Shown: one piece after another, positions 35,797 through 44,556 of the stretch
Layout of the letters: each line of letters starts with the position of its first letter
Position numbering within the stretch: position 1 is the first letter of the stretch
DNA from: an uncultured Planctomycetaceae bacterium
GTDB lineage: Bacteria > Planctomycetota > Planctomycetia > Planctomycetales > Planctomycetaceae
DNA: 49,062 nt
Direction: 5' to 3'
Assembly: GCA_937916515.1 (NCBI GenBank)
Contig: CALFSX010000326.1
Location: 1 to 49,062 of the forward strand
Position numbers and translations under genes: made by a program
Notes under the pieces: model-generated
What the model was told of the DNA's origin: nothing
What the model saw: only the letters and a program-made list of their open reading frames with translations
The model's database searches: none

Positions 35797-37185
35797 TCAG
35801 TTGATGTCGTTTCCGGTCAGCAGGTTCTCAATTTCGTCCGCTCGAGCACCGATCTCAACGACACTGCGTCGGATCTCTTCAGCACTCACGGTGGCGCGCG
35901 GATAAGTATCCACCATCACAAAACAGGGGCGGCCATCAATATCTTTAATAGAAAGGCCGCCATGCAAAACAACGGCGTTCAGTCGTAATGCGTTTTCGTA
36001 AAAGTCCGGACGAGAATCGCAGCACACGCTGTAGATATTCAGCAATCGATCGCCTGCGCGGTGTTCGCTGTTTTCCAGGTAAACCACCTGACTTCGTCCG
36101 TTGGGAAACGAAATCGTAACGTGCACCGTCTTTTGTTCAGACTTCCAGGTAATGCTGGGCACGTTGCTAAACGCTTCATAAACCAGCGTGTCCAGATCTC
36201 GCGTTGAACCAAGCACAGCTTGCAGCAACTGAGAAATACCTGCGCCATCGCGAGGACGCATCGCTGGGTCTCGTGCCAGCATAAGGCTGACGCACTCTGC
36301 AATCTCCAGCGGAATTTCCGGCTGATGACGACGAACACTTTTGTATTCTCCCGTAAGAATCGACGACATCAAAGCGTTCATCGTACTGCCTTCAAACGGA
36401 TGAACGCCGGTCAGCATCAGGTAATAACAAACTCCCAATGCGAACACATCGCTGGCGGTCGATGCATCCGCACCTTCCAGAAGTTCGGGCGCCATAAAGT
36501 GCGGGGTGCCAGCCAGCTTGGCGTGGTTTTTCGAATGAATCTCTTTGGCTAAACCAAAGTCTGCAATTTTGGGATAGCCCGCTGGTGTGACCAAAACGTT
36601 GTCCGGTTTCAGATCGCGATGCACAATTCCGATTCGATGCGCGGCCGCCAGTCCATCGGCGATTCCGACCGCCATCTGAGTTGCCCGCAATGGCCCGATG
36701 GGGCCGTTGGTATCAATTTCCCGTTGCAATGACTGGCCCGGTACAAATTCCATCTCCAGAAAATGGTGATTGCCCGCTTTGCCAATGGCATGAGTTGTCA
36801 CAATATTTGAATGCACCAGTGCCGCAGCCGCACGGCCTTCGTTTTCAAACCGTTCGACATAATCGATGCTGCGAGAAACTCGGCGAGGCGAAAGGACCTT
36901 CAACGCGCATTGCCGGTGCAGCAGCTGATTGCGCGCCAGATAAACAACACCCATTCCGCCCCGCCCAAGCACGTTCTGGCAGTGGTAGATGTCCACGATC
37001 TGCCCGTCCAGCAGGATTTCGTCCAGTTCAATATGCGTTGATGCGGTCGGTTCCGCATCAAGAGGCACAACAACGGTGTCCAACGAAACATCAGACGAAT
37101 GCTGCGACGGCATGCGGCACCGAGGACACTCGTTTGTGCTTGAAGAAAAAACTTCATTGCAGGCTAAGCAGTAGAGTTTGGACAC
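35797..37185 (-). CDS. Ser/Thr protein kinase with N-terminal zinc ribbon and extra C-terminal domain
   Basis: A 462-residue eukaryotic-type protein kinase. A CxxC...CxxC ribbon (C6, C9, C20, C23) opens the protein. The kinase domain runs from about residue 66 to 330, with the Gly loop GRGGMGVVY (74-82), the ATP Lys K96, HRDLKPDN (catalytic D191), DFG 209-211 and an APE-like MAPELLEG. The C-terminal 120 residues have no transmembrane helix; the pattern ISFPNGRSQVVYLE...LLNIYSVCCDS...IDGRPCFVMVDTYPRATVS resembles YbjN/CesT-type chaperone folds (inferred). The start is GTG 37185 with GGAAGA about 10 bases upstream. No phosphatase or substrate gene is adjacent. It is the first gene after a long intergenic region on the minus strand. 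Confidence 0.85.
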   Translation of the reverse strand: MSKLYCLACNEVFSSSTNECPRCRMPSQHSSDVSLDTVVVPLDAEPTASTHIELDEILLDGQIVDIYHCQNVLGRGGMGVVYLARNQLLHRQCALKVLSPRRVSRSIDYVERFENEGRAAAALVHSNIVTTHAIGKAGNHHFLEMEFVPGQSLQREIDTNGPIGPLRATQMAVGIADGLAAAHRIGIVHRDLKPDNVLVTPAGYPKIADFGLAKEIHSKNHAKLAGTPHFMAPELLEGADASTASDVFALGVCYYLMLTGVHPFEGSTMNALMSSILTGEYKSVRRHQPEIPLEIAECVSLMLARDPAMRPRDGAGISQLLQAVLGSTRDLDTLVYEAFSNVPSITWKSEQKTVHVTISFPNGRSQVVYLENSEHRAGDRLLNIYSVCCDSRPDFYENALRLNAVVLHGGLSIKDIDGRPCFVMVDTYPRATVSAEEIRRSVVEIGARADEIENLLTGNDIN

Positions 37186-37897
37186 AAGTCGAGGTCTTCC
37201 AAAAGATTCCAGCAGAGTTCAGTTTTAGTGGTCTACGAACAGCAGATTGTAATGTCCCGTCATTCCGACAGCATCGACCATTTAGCGCTGATAGCACAGA
37301 TTTAGGGTTCACATTTTTCTGAATCCATGCCGCCAACAAATTCGCTTGGGTTGAACATCCGAACGTTGCAGCCACCAAACGCCGGTCACCAACACTTTTG
37401 CTGATGCTCCGCAGCAAAAGTCAGGCCAGCAAACGAATGCGACCAGACTTTGCAGCTCGTCAATCTCCCATAGTCCGCAAGTGACTCACGTAAAACTGAG
37501 AATTCGAATGTTCGCCACCTTCGAGCGAATCCTGGAACAGTTCGTGGTCAATATCGCGACTTTGCTGAGATTGCCGCCATCTCAAATAGCAAGTACGCGA
37601 CAGACCGCAAGAACGAGCTCGCCCTATTAGTTGCCGAATCACGAGGCACTTCGCCAGTGCGAGTTAGGGTATTGGCAGGACAACGTGAAAGCTGAAACCT
37701 GCATTGACGAAACCCAAAATCGCAAACTGCCGCCGTTGCTCCGCATTCTTGTGGTTGGCCACGCCCAAGCTGCGTTGCCTGGATCGAATTTTCCGCTCAA
37801 ATGTGGATAGCTGGAAACGAAACTTATCTCCAACACACCCACCACATTACCTGTCAGTCGAAGCCAGAAACACCAGCATTTGGACCAAGACCGGCGC

Positions 37898-37956
37898 ATA
37901 AAAAAGCAGCACGATAAGGTCCCCTCAAAGCTCCCAGCTTTCCTTAACGTGCTGCT
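37898..37956 (-). terminator. Strong minus-strand terminator with a long two-part stem
   Basis: AGCAGCACGATAAGG (37905-37919) and CCTTAACGTGCTGCT (37942-37956) pair at 14 of 15 positions, with a further perfect AAAGCT/AGCTTT hairpin (37927-37941) inside. On the minus strand the outer stem is followed directly by a run of six T (37899-37904). No minus-strand protein gene ends nearby. Confidence 0.75.
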
Positions 37957-38040
37957 ATTTCTCGTTGTATTTTTGGTTGCGATCGCCTTCTGCGACAGCC
38001 GGTTGCGGGGTCAGCGGCAGCGGCTGAATCCCTTAACTCC
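37905..38040 (-). ncRNA. Candidate small RNA with its own promoter and terminator
   Basis: On the minus strand a sigma70-like promoter, TTGACG (complement of 38066-38071) and TATGTT (complement of 38044-38049) with a 16-base spacer, would start a transcript near 38035. It would end at the terminator 37905-37956, making an RNA of about 130 bases. The region between contains small hairpins, such as TCAGC/GCTGA and GTCGC/GCGAT. A 34-codon frame (from ATG near 38048) starts upstream of the predicted 5' end and lacks a ribosome site. No known RNA family was recognised. Confidence 0.4.
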
Positions 38041-38159
38041 GGAAACATAGGTCGCAATACTCGGACGTCAAATGGTTGTTTGGCAAAAGATACGAACTAC
38101 TGAATCTCGACGGGTTGCAACGACTATAGCGATTCTGGAGGCTTTGGAGCTCAGACGAT

Positions 38160-38251
38160 CACCCTTAGCCGTGTTCGAGGGTGCGAATAGACGGTTCAAT
38201 CGACCTTATTCGCAATTAACGAGGCTTCTATGGGGTGTGAAGTCTTGCGAA
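38160..38251. other. Cluster of inverted repeats upstream of ribonuclease D
   Basis: CACCCT/AGGGTG (38160-38165, 38178-38183) and TTCGCAA/TTGCGAA (38209-38215, 38245-38251) each form perfect stems. The second encloses a GGCTTC/GAAGTC pairing. A T-run follows at 38292-38298. These may be part of the leader of the ribonuclease D mRNA or of an independent RNA; which strand carries it is unknown. Confidence 0.35.
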
Positions 38252-38345
38252 AACATGTGCAGGCCAATAACAATCGTGCATCAAGAGCAGATTTTTTTCT
38301 ATCTCCAGTCCCGTTCTGGGTTTGCGACTTCCGACGCCTTCCGTA

Positions 38346-39551
38346 ATGCAACTAACCTTGATTTCCAATCACGAAGACTTCGCTGAGCTGTGCGACCACA
38401 TTCGCGAAGCGGGTGTAGTAGCGTTCGACACGGAATTTGTGTCTGAAAGCACTTACCGCCCTGAACTGGGATTGCTGCAGTTTGCCACCGACGAACGATC
38501 CGTCGCTGTCGACCCATTGGCAGTGAGTGACCTGTCAATGTGGTGGGACATAATGTCTGACGATCAGACAACAGTGATTGTCCACGGCGGGCAGGCAGAA
38601 ATTCGATTTTGCCTGCACATGATCGGCAAGCCACCTCGGAAGCTGTACGACATTCAGCTGGCCGAAGGGTTTCGAGGTCGCAGCTATCCACTTTCCTATG
38701 CCGCAATTGTGCAGCGGGTTTTGAATCAGCATGTCGACAGCAGTCAAACGCGCACAGACTGGTTGCGGCGTCCGCTATCCAACGATCAATTGAAGTACGC
38801 TCTGGAAGACGTCGATTACGTCCTGGAAATCTGGCGGAAACAAACAACGTGGCTGAAAAAGCATGGTCGCCTTGACTGGGTGGAATCAGAAATCCAGCGG
38901 ATGATTGACGACATCGTCGCAGACGACACGATGGCGCCGTGGCATCGGTTGTCAGGAACTCATAAACTCACACGCCGCGAACTTGCCGTGCTGCAGAAAG
39001 TGGCCACCTGGCGAGAAGAAGAAGCCGCGTTTCGCAATCGCCCTGTGCGACGAATTCTACGCGATGACCTGGTGATTGATCTGGCAAAGCGAAAGCCGCA
39101 GACCGTTACGCAGGCGCTCGCGACTCGAGATCTTAACCGTCCGGAGTACAAGCGACGGCTGGACGACATAGTCAACGTGATTTCAGAAGCGATGGCGATT
39201 CCCGATAAAGACCTTCCACAAAAAACTCGCAGCCGTCGTCAGGAATCATCTTCCGACGAACAGGTCATTTCCAAGCTTCTGTCATTGTCACTGTCAAACC
39301 GCTGTGCAGAACTGGACATCTCGCAAACCCTTGTCGCCAACAACAAAGATCTTACTGAACTGGTGAGACATCATCGGTTTGGCGACTGTGATACCAGCAA
39401 GCCGCGAATTCTTGACGGCTGGCGGCAGGAAGTCTGCGGGCAACTGTTACTGGACGTGATGGACGGAAAAGTGGGCTTTCGAGTCGCACCCGCCACTGCG
39501 TCGACGCCGCTGGAGTTTCGTTACGAAGACGCTCACGAAGACGCCAGCTAA
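38346..39551 (+). CDS. rnd: Ribonuclease D family 3'-5' exonuclease
   Basis: A 401-residue DEDD-type exoribonuclease with HRDC domain, which trims tRNA and other RNA 3' ends. Exo I holds D28 and E30 (FDTEF). Exo II includes HGGQAEIRFC with the conserved Asp replaced by Gly/Gln-Ala around it, and Exo III is YALEDVDYVLEIW with Tyr and Asp. HRDC-like sequence spans about 205-285 (LSGTHKLTRRELAVLQKVATWREEEAA). ATG 38346 is chosen over an upstream TTG because it begins the first conserved strand (MQLTLISNHE). The protein is soluble. The Exo II site differs from the usual 'HNxxFD', so the exact catalytic residues should be aligned. Confidence 0.85.
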   Translation: MQLTLISNHEDFAELCDHIREAGVVAFDTEFVSESTYRPELGLLQFATDERSVAVDPLAVSDLSMWWDIMSDDQTTVIVHGGQAEIRFCLHMIGKPPRKLYDIQLAEGFRGRSYPLSYAAIVQRVLNQHVDSSQTRTDWLRRPLSNDQLKYALEDVDYVLEIWRKQTTWLKKHGRLDWVESEIQRMIDDIVADDTMAPWHRLSGTHKLTRRELAVLQKVATWREEEAAFRNRPVRRILRDDLVIDLAKRKPQTVTQALATRDLNRPEYKRRLDDIVNVISEAMAIPDKDLPQKTRSRRQESSSDEQVISKLLSLSLSNRCAELDISQTLVANNKDLTELVRHHRFGDCDTSKPRILDGWRQEVCGQLLLDVMDGKVGFRVAPATASTPLEFRYEDAHEDAS

Positions 39552-39899
39552 ATTGGCATTCGGCCAAAATTCAAGGTCGCTGGGCAGCCAGTCCAACACT
39601 CCTGGATTGTTTCACCGAATGACTTCAACGCGACAAACGGATCGAATATCATGCGCCCCTGGCGAAGTCAGCTTAGGACTTTGTCTTTCCATCAGGTGCG
39701 TTCACCGAATTTAGTTTTCGGATCATGGGTGGCCGGGGTTGGACTGAGCTTGCGAAGGAAACCCCGAAGTTTCGCTCGTACCTCACCTCAACCCCGGCCC
39801 CCTTTTCCGAATCTACAATCGTCCATGATCGCACCTCTTTTCATCAGTGATGCGTGTATCTGACAAGTTTCAAGAACACGCATCGTCTGAGTCGCCCGG
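39552..39899. other. Intergenic region with repeat B copy 2
   Basis: About 350 bases between ribonuclease D and folC, both plus strand. Its right half is repeat B copy 2; no protein gene is supported. A folC promoter probably lies within it. Confidence 0.5.
39703..39830 (+). repeat. Dispersed repeat family B, copy 2
   Basis: GGTGGCCGGGGTTGGACTG plus AGCTTGCGAAGGAAACC matches the copy at 35570-35607, in the same orientation. GGCCGGGGTT and AACCCCGGCC form a perfect 10-bp stem flanking the core. The text after it, CCGAATCTACAATCGTCCAT, parallels the end of copy 1. Confidence 0.75.
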
Positions 39900-41324
39900 A
39901 TGCGGCCACGTTTCATGGACAAACAACTGCCTCAGCAAATCGCAGATTACAGCGATGCCGCTCAGTGGATATTCGATCGCATCAATTATGAGCGAATTCG
40001 CCCACGCACGTCTTCGGGCCACTTTCGCCTGGAACGCATCGAACGCCTGCTGACGCTTATTGATTCGCCTCAAAAGCGGATCCCGGCCGCGCATATTGCC
40101 GGCACAAAGGGCAAAGGCTCGACCTCGGCCATGCTGGATTCGATTCTACGCAAATCGGGAATCCGTTGCGGTCTGTTTACTTCGCCGCACATACACTTGT
40201 TTGAAGAACGAATGCGAGTCAACGGACGAATGCCGTCACAGCTTGAGCTGACAGATCTTGTTCGTGAACTCAACAATCGACTGTCTGCCTCGAACTCCGA
40301 ATTCACCGCCGAAAGCCTGACGTATTTTGAAGTTGCCACCTTGCTGGCCTGGATGTACTTCGATCAACAAAAAGCTGAACTTGTTGTTCTGGAGACCGGA
40401 CTCGGCGGGCGACTGGATTGTACAAACGTTTGTCAGCCGCTGGTGACCGTAATTACGACAATCGGTCTTGACCACACTCACATTCTGGGCGACACGTTAG
40501 AGAAAATCGCTGCGGAGAAAGCCGGAATTATCAAACCCAATGTGCCCGTTTTGACGTGGGCTTTGCAGCCGGAAGTCTTGAGAGTGATCAGCGACAAAGC
40601 GAAGCTGCTGAAATGCCCGCTGTTCGTTGGAGAGACTGAAATTCAGTTGAATCGGGATCCATCTTCCAATAGCGATTTGCAGCAATTCAGCGTCAAGACT
40701 CCGTGGCGAGATCACCAGAATCTGAGCCTGCCTTTGATGGGCGAACACCAATTAAGAAACGCGGCTTTAGCAGTTGCCGCCGCCGATTCGCTGGCAACTT
40801 TAACCAGCACAAATTCAGATTTCCCCGTAGACCTGTCGGTTATCACGCCGACACCGATTCGCGCCGGAATCGCAGATGTGAACTGGCCACTGCGTTTTGA
40901 ACGCATTGCAGGCCCCCCCACTGTTGTCCTGGATGCAGCTCACAACCCGGACGCAGTGAAAGCATTCTGCGACACCTTCCAAAACTGGCCTGAATCTCAA
41001 CGCAACAGTGTGCTGATCTTTGCCAGCAGCGCAGACAAAGATGCTGCGGGAATGCTGGTTCAACTGGCCCCGCTGTTCGACCAGATCGTGCTGACAGAAT
41101 TTCAAACGAACCCGCGAGCGATTTCCGCAAACAAACTTCAACGCATGTTGAAACGCATTGCTTCTGAAGACAGACACCCGGACACCGTTCACATTGCGTC
41201 GGGCCCGGAATCCGCACTAAGTCTGGCTCAGAAATTATCCGGCAGCGACGGAATCATTTGCGTTACAGGGTCGATTTTCATCGCGGCTGAAATTCGCAGC
41301 CTGCTGGTTTTGGAGGAACGATGA
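39900..41324 (+). CDS. folC: Folylpolyglutamate / dihydrofolate synthase family protein
   Basis: A 474-residue ATP-dependent ligase of the FolC/Mur superfamily, which joins glutamate to folates. The ATP loop is IAGTKGKGSTSAM at about 66-78. The family phrases FTSPHIHLFEERMRVNGRMP, LETGLGGRLDCTN, TTIGLDHTHILGDTLEKIA and VLDAAHNPDAVKAF follow in order. Length and motifs are normal and complete. The first Met (39900) and a second at 39915 are both possible starts. Its stop overlaps the start of the gamma-glutamyltransferase gene by 4 bases (ATGA), so both are expected from one mRNA. Both enzymes act on gamma-glutamyl bonds, though in different compartments. Confidence 0.88.
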   Translation: MRPRFMDKQLPQQIADYSDAAQWIFDRINYERIRPRTSSGHFRLERIERLLTLIDSPQKRIPAAHIAGTKGKGSTSAMLDSILRKSGIRCGLFTSPHIHLFEERMRVNGRMPSQLELTDLVRELNNRLSASNSEFTAESLTYFEVATLLAWMYFDQQKAELVVLETGLGGRLDCTNVCQPLVTVITTIGLDHTHILGDTLEKIAAEKAGIIKPNVPVLTWALQPEVLRVISDKAKLLKCPLFVGETEIQLNRDPSSNSDLQQFSVKTPWRDHQNLSLPLMGEHQLRNAALAVAAADSLATLTSTNSDFPVDLSVITPTPIRAGIADVNWPLRFERIAGPPTVVLDAAHNPDAVKAFCDTFQNWPESQRNSVLIFASSADKDAAGMLVQLAPLFDQIVLTEFQTNPRAISANKLQRMLKRIASEDRHPDTVHIASGPESALSLAQKLSGSDGIICVTGSIFIAAEIRSLLVLEER

Positions 41325-43141
41325 TCATCGCCAATAGCTGCCGCAAACGTACCGAGCTCACTTCACGCTCAACACTTTCGGGCTCGTTTCGCAACGTTCC
41401 TGGTTGGACTCACCCCGCACGCATCGTTCGTCGATTCACGGCATTGGCGATGATGCTGATAACGTTGCCCTCAACGACCGTCATTGCACAACATCAGCAG
41501 CCTTCGTTCGCTCACGGCGTTGTGGCGGCAGATCATCCCGCAGCCAGCGAAGCCGGAGCAGAAATGCTGCGTCGTGGAGGCAACGTGGTTGATGCGGCTG
41601 TCGCCACTTCGTTTGCTCTTTCCGTGGTGCGTCCGGCCAGTTGCGGCATCGGCGGTGGCGGATTTATGGTGATTTGGGATGCCGAAAGACAGACATCCGT
41701 GGCTTTGGATTATCGCGAACGCGCGCCAGCTGCGGCCAGTCGCGAGATGTTTAAACACCTTGGCTCCAATGACGTGCGAGAATCTGCGAGCGTTCGCGGT
41801 GGCAAAGCCAACGCCATACCTGGCACCGTTGCCGGACTATGTTACGCCGCCCAAAAATACGGAACTCTGCCGTTAAGCACGTTGCTTCAGCCAGCCATTG
41901 ATTTGGCAAAAAATGGAGTCGCCATTGATGAACACGACATCAGCATTCAAGAATCGACGTTAGCAAAATTCAAAACCTATGCGAACTACTCCGTCGATTA
42001 CGCGCTGTTAAAGAAGCAGTACTTGAACGACGGTGTGCCATGGAAGTCAGGCGACCGATTCTATTCGCCTCAACTTCCCGCTCTGTTGAAGATTGCCGAA
42101 TTTGGTGCAGCGGGGTTTTATGAAGGCAAGGTGGCACTCGCCATTACCGCAGCGTCGCAGAAGCTGGGTGGCCTGCTGACGCTGGAAGATCTCAAAAGCA
42201 CAGCGCCCGTGGTTCGCGTCCCATTGCTGGATGAATATCGCGGCAAACAACTGATTACCATGCCGCCAGCGTCAAGTGGTGGAGTTGCTTTGATTCAGAC
42301 AATTCAGGCACTGGAGTTCTGGGAGGAAAGCAATGGCAAAAACCTGCGAGAACTCGGCCACAATTCGGCCGACTACGTGCACGTTGTCACGGAAGCCATG
42401 AAGCACGCGTTTGCTGATCGAGCTGAGTATTTGGGAGACACAGACTTCACAGACGTCCCCATCCAGCGACTCATCAGCGCTGACTATGCAAAGCAGATTG
42501 CCAGCCGAATCAACATGCAGAAAACCTTGCCAGATGCCAGTTATGGTCGATTCTTCGCTGGTGAAGACGGGGGCACCAGTCACTTTTCCGTCATTGACAC
42601 CAAAGGCAATGCAGTGGCCTGCACGGAAACGATCAACCTGACCTTCGGAAGCTTTGTCGTTGTGCCCGAGTATGGCATTATTTTGAACAACCAGATTGAC
42701 GACTTTGCCGCACGTTCGGGAGAACCCAATGCATTCGGGCTGATGCAAAGTCAAGCAAACTCAATTGCTGCCGGGAAGAAACCGCTGTCCAGTATGACGC
42801 CAACGATTATCGTGCAGGATGGCAAAGCAATCTATGCAACAGGAGCGTCAGGTGGTCCGCGAATTATTTCAGCCACCATTCAGTCGGTTTTAAATCGCAT
42901 GGTCTTCGACATGTCAGCCCAAACGGCCGTGTCTTCTTCAAGATTTCATCACCAGTGGTTTCCAAACGAACTACGCTTAGAAAATTCACTTCACAAACTG
43001 GTTGCGGAATCGCTTGCAAATCGTGGCCACAAAGTCGTTCGTTCCGAAAGCCTTGCCGCTGCTCAAGCCGCTGCCACGTCTCACACATCAGTGCAGGGTG
43101 GCAGCGACCCCAGAAAGCACGGGGCACCAGCCGGATTTTAG
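41321..43141 (+). CDS. ggt: Gamma-glutamyltransferase precursor
   Basis: A 606-residue Ntn-hydrolase that cleaves glutathione and other gamma-glutamyl compounds outside the cytoplasm. It self-cleaves just before a Thr; here T419 in EDGGTSHFSV is the predicted nucleophile. The family block IGGGGFMVIWD near 107-117 and the small-subunit phrases LNNQIDDFA and SSMTPTIIV are present, with ATGASGGPRIIS forming the typical Gly-Gly oxyanion region. The N-terminus is basic, then hydrophobic (about 41-53, ALAMMLITLPSTTVIA), and looks like a signal segment placed unusually far in. GGAGG lies a few bases before ATG 41321, supporting the start, which overlaps the folC stop by 4 bases. Confidence 0.9.
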   Translation: MIIANSCRKRTELTSRSTLSGSFRNVPGWTHPARIVRRFTALAMMLITLPSTTVIAQHQQPSFAHGVVAADHPAASEAGAEMLRRGGNVVDAAVATSFALSVVRPASCGIGGGGFMVIWDAERQTSVALDYRERAPAAASREMFKHLGSNDVRESASVRGGKANAIPGTVAGLCYAAQKYGTLPLSTLLQPAIDLAKNGVAIDEHDISIQESTLAKFKTYANYSVDYALLKKQYLNDGVPWKSGDRFYSPQLPALLKIAEFGAAGFYEGKVALAITAASQKLGGLLTLEDLKSTAPVVRVPLLDEYRGKQLITMPPASSGGVALIQTIQALEFWEESNGKNLRELGHNSADYVHVVTEAMKHAFADRAEYLGDTDFTDVPIQRLISADYAKQIASRINMQKTLPDASYGRFFAGEDGGTSHFSVIDTKGNAVACTETINLTFGSFVVVPEYGIILNNQIDDFAARSGEPNAFGLMQSQANSIAAGKKPLSSMTPTIIVQDGKAIYATGASGGPRIISATIQSVLNRMVFDMSAQTAVSSSRFHHQWFPNELRLENSLHKLVAESLANRGHKVVRSESLAAAQAAATSHTSVQGGSDPRKHGAPAGF

Positions 43142-43173
43142 ACACCGGCCTTTCGTGCTCACACGCCATCCAC

Positions 43174-43611
43174 TCACTTGAACAACGTTGAATTTCTGGC
43201 AAGTGACGCTTCAAGCCGACTTACTTCAGTGAACAGGTTCATCCAGTCTCGCAGTTCGCAGCTAAGCTGATCGGCAACGGCGACCCAGGAATTTTCTTTC
43301 CGAATTCTGTGACGCAGGCTTCGCAAAGAATAATCCAGGTGCAGCTTTTTCCGATGAAGGTGCATCACAAGATTTGTGCGTTGCGGGGTGTCGTTCAAAA
43401 TCCACGACAGATAGCCGCCGGATTTTTCGTGCAGCTGTCGTTCCTGAGGCATCAGTTCGACCAGAACATCCAGCACCGCCAACAGCCACTTCCGATCGGA
43501 CTCATCCCTTGCTTCGTCCAACAGGTCTCTCAGGTCCCCCAGCAACAGGTATTGAAACTCGTTGCAATCCGCCAAAGACTGAATCTGTGAAGCGTCAAAG
43601 TGATCACTCAT
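43174..43611 (-). CDS. Small conserved-looking protein of unknown function
   Basis: A 145-residue, mostly helical, soluble protein with no signal peptide, starting at MSDHFDASQIQ (ATG 43611; an upstream GTG-type extension is open but weaker). Many Leu, Arg and Glu suggest coiled-coil or helical-bundle packing (for example LLLGDLRDLLDEARDESDRK). No metal motif or enzyme signature was recognised. It is convergent with the gamma-glutamyltransferase gene, only 32 bases away. It is a hypothetical protein; a real gene is supported by length and amino-acid composition only. Confidence 0.6.
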   Translation of the reverse strand: MSDHFDASQIQSLADCNEFQYLLLGDLRDLLDEARDESDRKWLLAVLDVLVELMPQERQLHEKSGGYLSWILNDTPQRTNLVMHLHRKKLHLDYSLRSLRHRIRKENSWVAVADQLSCELRDWMNLFTEVSRLEASLARNSTLFK

Positions 43612-43908
43612 CGGAAGCTCTTTCCATACAGAAGGTTTGCATTCCACCACCAGGCGTGATGGATAATCAGGACATGTCTACACTCTCTTAGCAGGATCTG
43701 GTGTCGGCTCGTAAAAGTACGGCCAACTGAACAGGTCAAAGATACGACATTCTGGTTGAGGGTCAACCCCGGTTTTAGTACACGTGCAGCGTTTGCAGGT
43801 AGACCCGCATATTGCTGCTGGTTTTGTCTTGCCTAAATGAAAAAGTCGGGGTGCGTTCTTTTGTATACCCCACAGCCGCTTCAGCAAACAACGTGGAAGC
43901 AGAGGTGG

Positions 43909-44556
43909 CTAACGAAGAACTCGTGGAATACGAATAGCTTTCCCAACTTTCAGCTGGTCAGGGCTGGACATGCGATCTTTGTTCGCATCATAGATTTCTC
44001 TGTAGCGGCCCTGCGACCCCAGAAAACGCTCAGAAATTTCAGAAAGCGTGTCGCCAAACTTCACGGTGTATTCAGTGAACTGTTGGGGAGCCGCATTGCT
44101 GGCAAGGTTGCTTGAGGAGTCAGATGGAGCGGCTCCAGCAGTGGAATACGTCACCTCAGATTCTGTTGGCGGCAAATCTGACGAGCTTTCGTCTGCCGTA
44201 CGCGATGCCAACCTTTCCAGTGGTTCGTTCCCGTTTTCATCCATTGCTCGGCGAGCTGCGAGCGAGGACGCAGAGCCAATGGGCGTGGGTGAAGCGTCTT
44301 GTTTCACCTGAAGGTCTGTTAACATTTCCGATTGCGACCAATCCAGATGGTCGGTGGGAGACGGAAGCTGGTCTGCCGCCGAATCGTTTGCGAAAATCGT
44401 AACATCACGATCCTGCAGACGTTGATTTAGTTCATTCTCACGGCGCAGCGAAAGGCCATCGTCGACGACCAGTGGCTCATTTCGAAAAAACAGAGCCGCT
44501 ACGACGCCGACGAGTAGAATGCCCATTGCAATTCCGATCTTGCGGTCAGGATGCAT
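43909..44556 (-). CDS. LysM-domain membrane-anchored protein
   Basis: A 215-residue protein. A membrane helix (about residues 7-24, IGIAMGILLVGVVAALFF) follows a short basic N-terminus, so the rest is extracytoplasmic. Residues 30-160 are low-complexity and Ser/Ala-rich. The C-terminal LysM domain (about 163-213) has the pattern YTVKFGDTLSEISERFLGS, then NKDRM and LKVGKAIRIP, and would bind peptidoglycan or another GlcNAc polymer. It is a single LysM with no lytic domain. It is probably a tether or spacer at the cell wall. The next minus-strand gene upstream starts 250 bases away, so they may not be co-transcribed. Confidence 0.8.
   Translation of the reverse strand: MHPDRKIGIAMGILLVGVVAALFFRNEPLVVDDGLSLRRENELNQRLQDRDVTIFANDSAADQLPSPTDHLDWSQSEMLTDLQVKQDASPTPIGSASSLAARRAMDENGNEPLERLASRTADESSSDLPPTESEVTYSTAGAAPSDSSSNLASNAAPQQFTEYTVKFGDTLSEISERFLGSQGRYREIYDANKDRMSSPDQLKVGKAIRIPRVLR

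Larger units (their letters stand above)
37186..38345. other. Long divergent intergenic region (about 1.16 kb)
   Basis: The largest gene-free stretch in the window lies between the minus-strand kinase and plus-strand ribonuclease D genes. Short frames in 37460-37900 show no convincing start or coding bias. It contains a minus-strand terminator (37898-37956), a candidate small RNA ending there, and several inverted repeats at 38160-38251. No repeat A, B or palindrome family copy is present. Confidence 0.5.

Noticed and set aside
37460-37901. Short frames on both strands in the long intergenic region
   Set aside because: No ribosome site or recognisable motif; overlapping frames on both strands suggest chance open reading.
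38190-38206. tRNA T-arm-like GGTTCAATCGACC
   Set aside because: The stem does not close and no acceptor, D or anticodon arm can be built around it.
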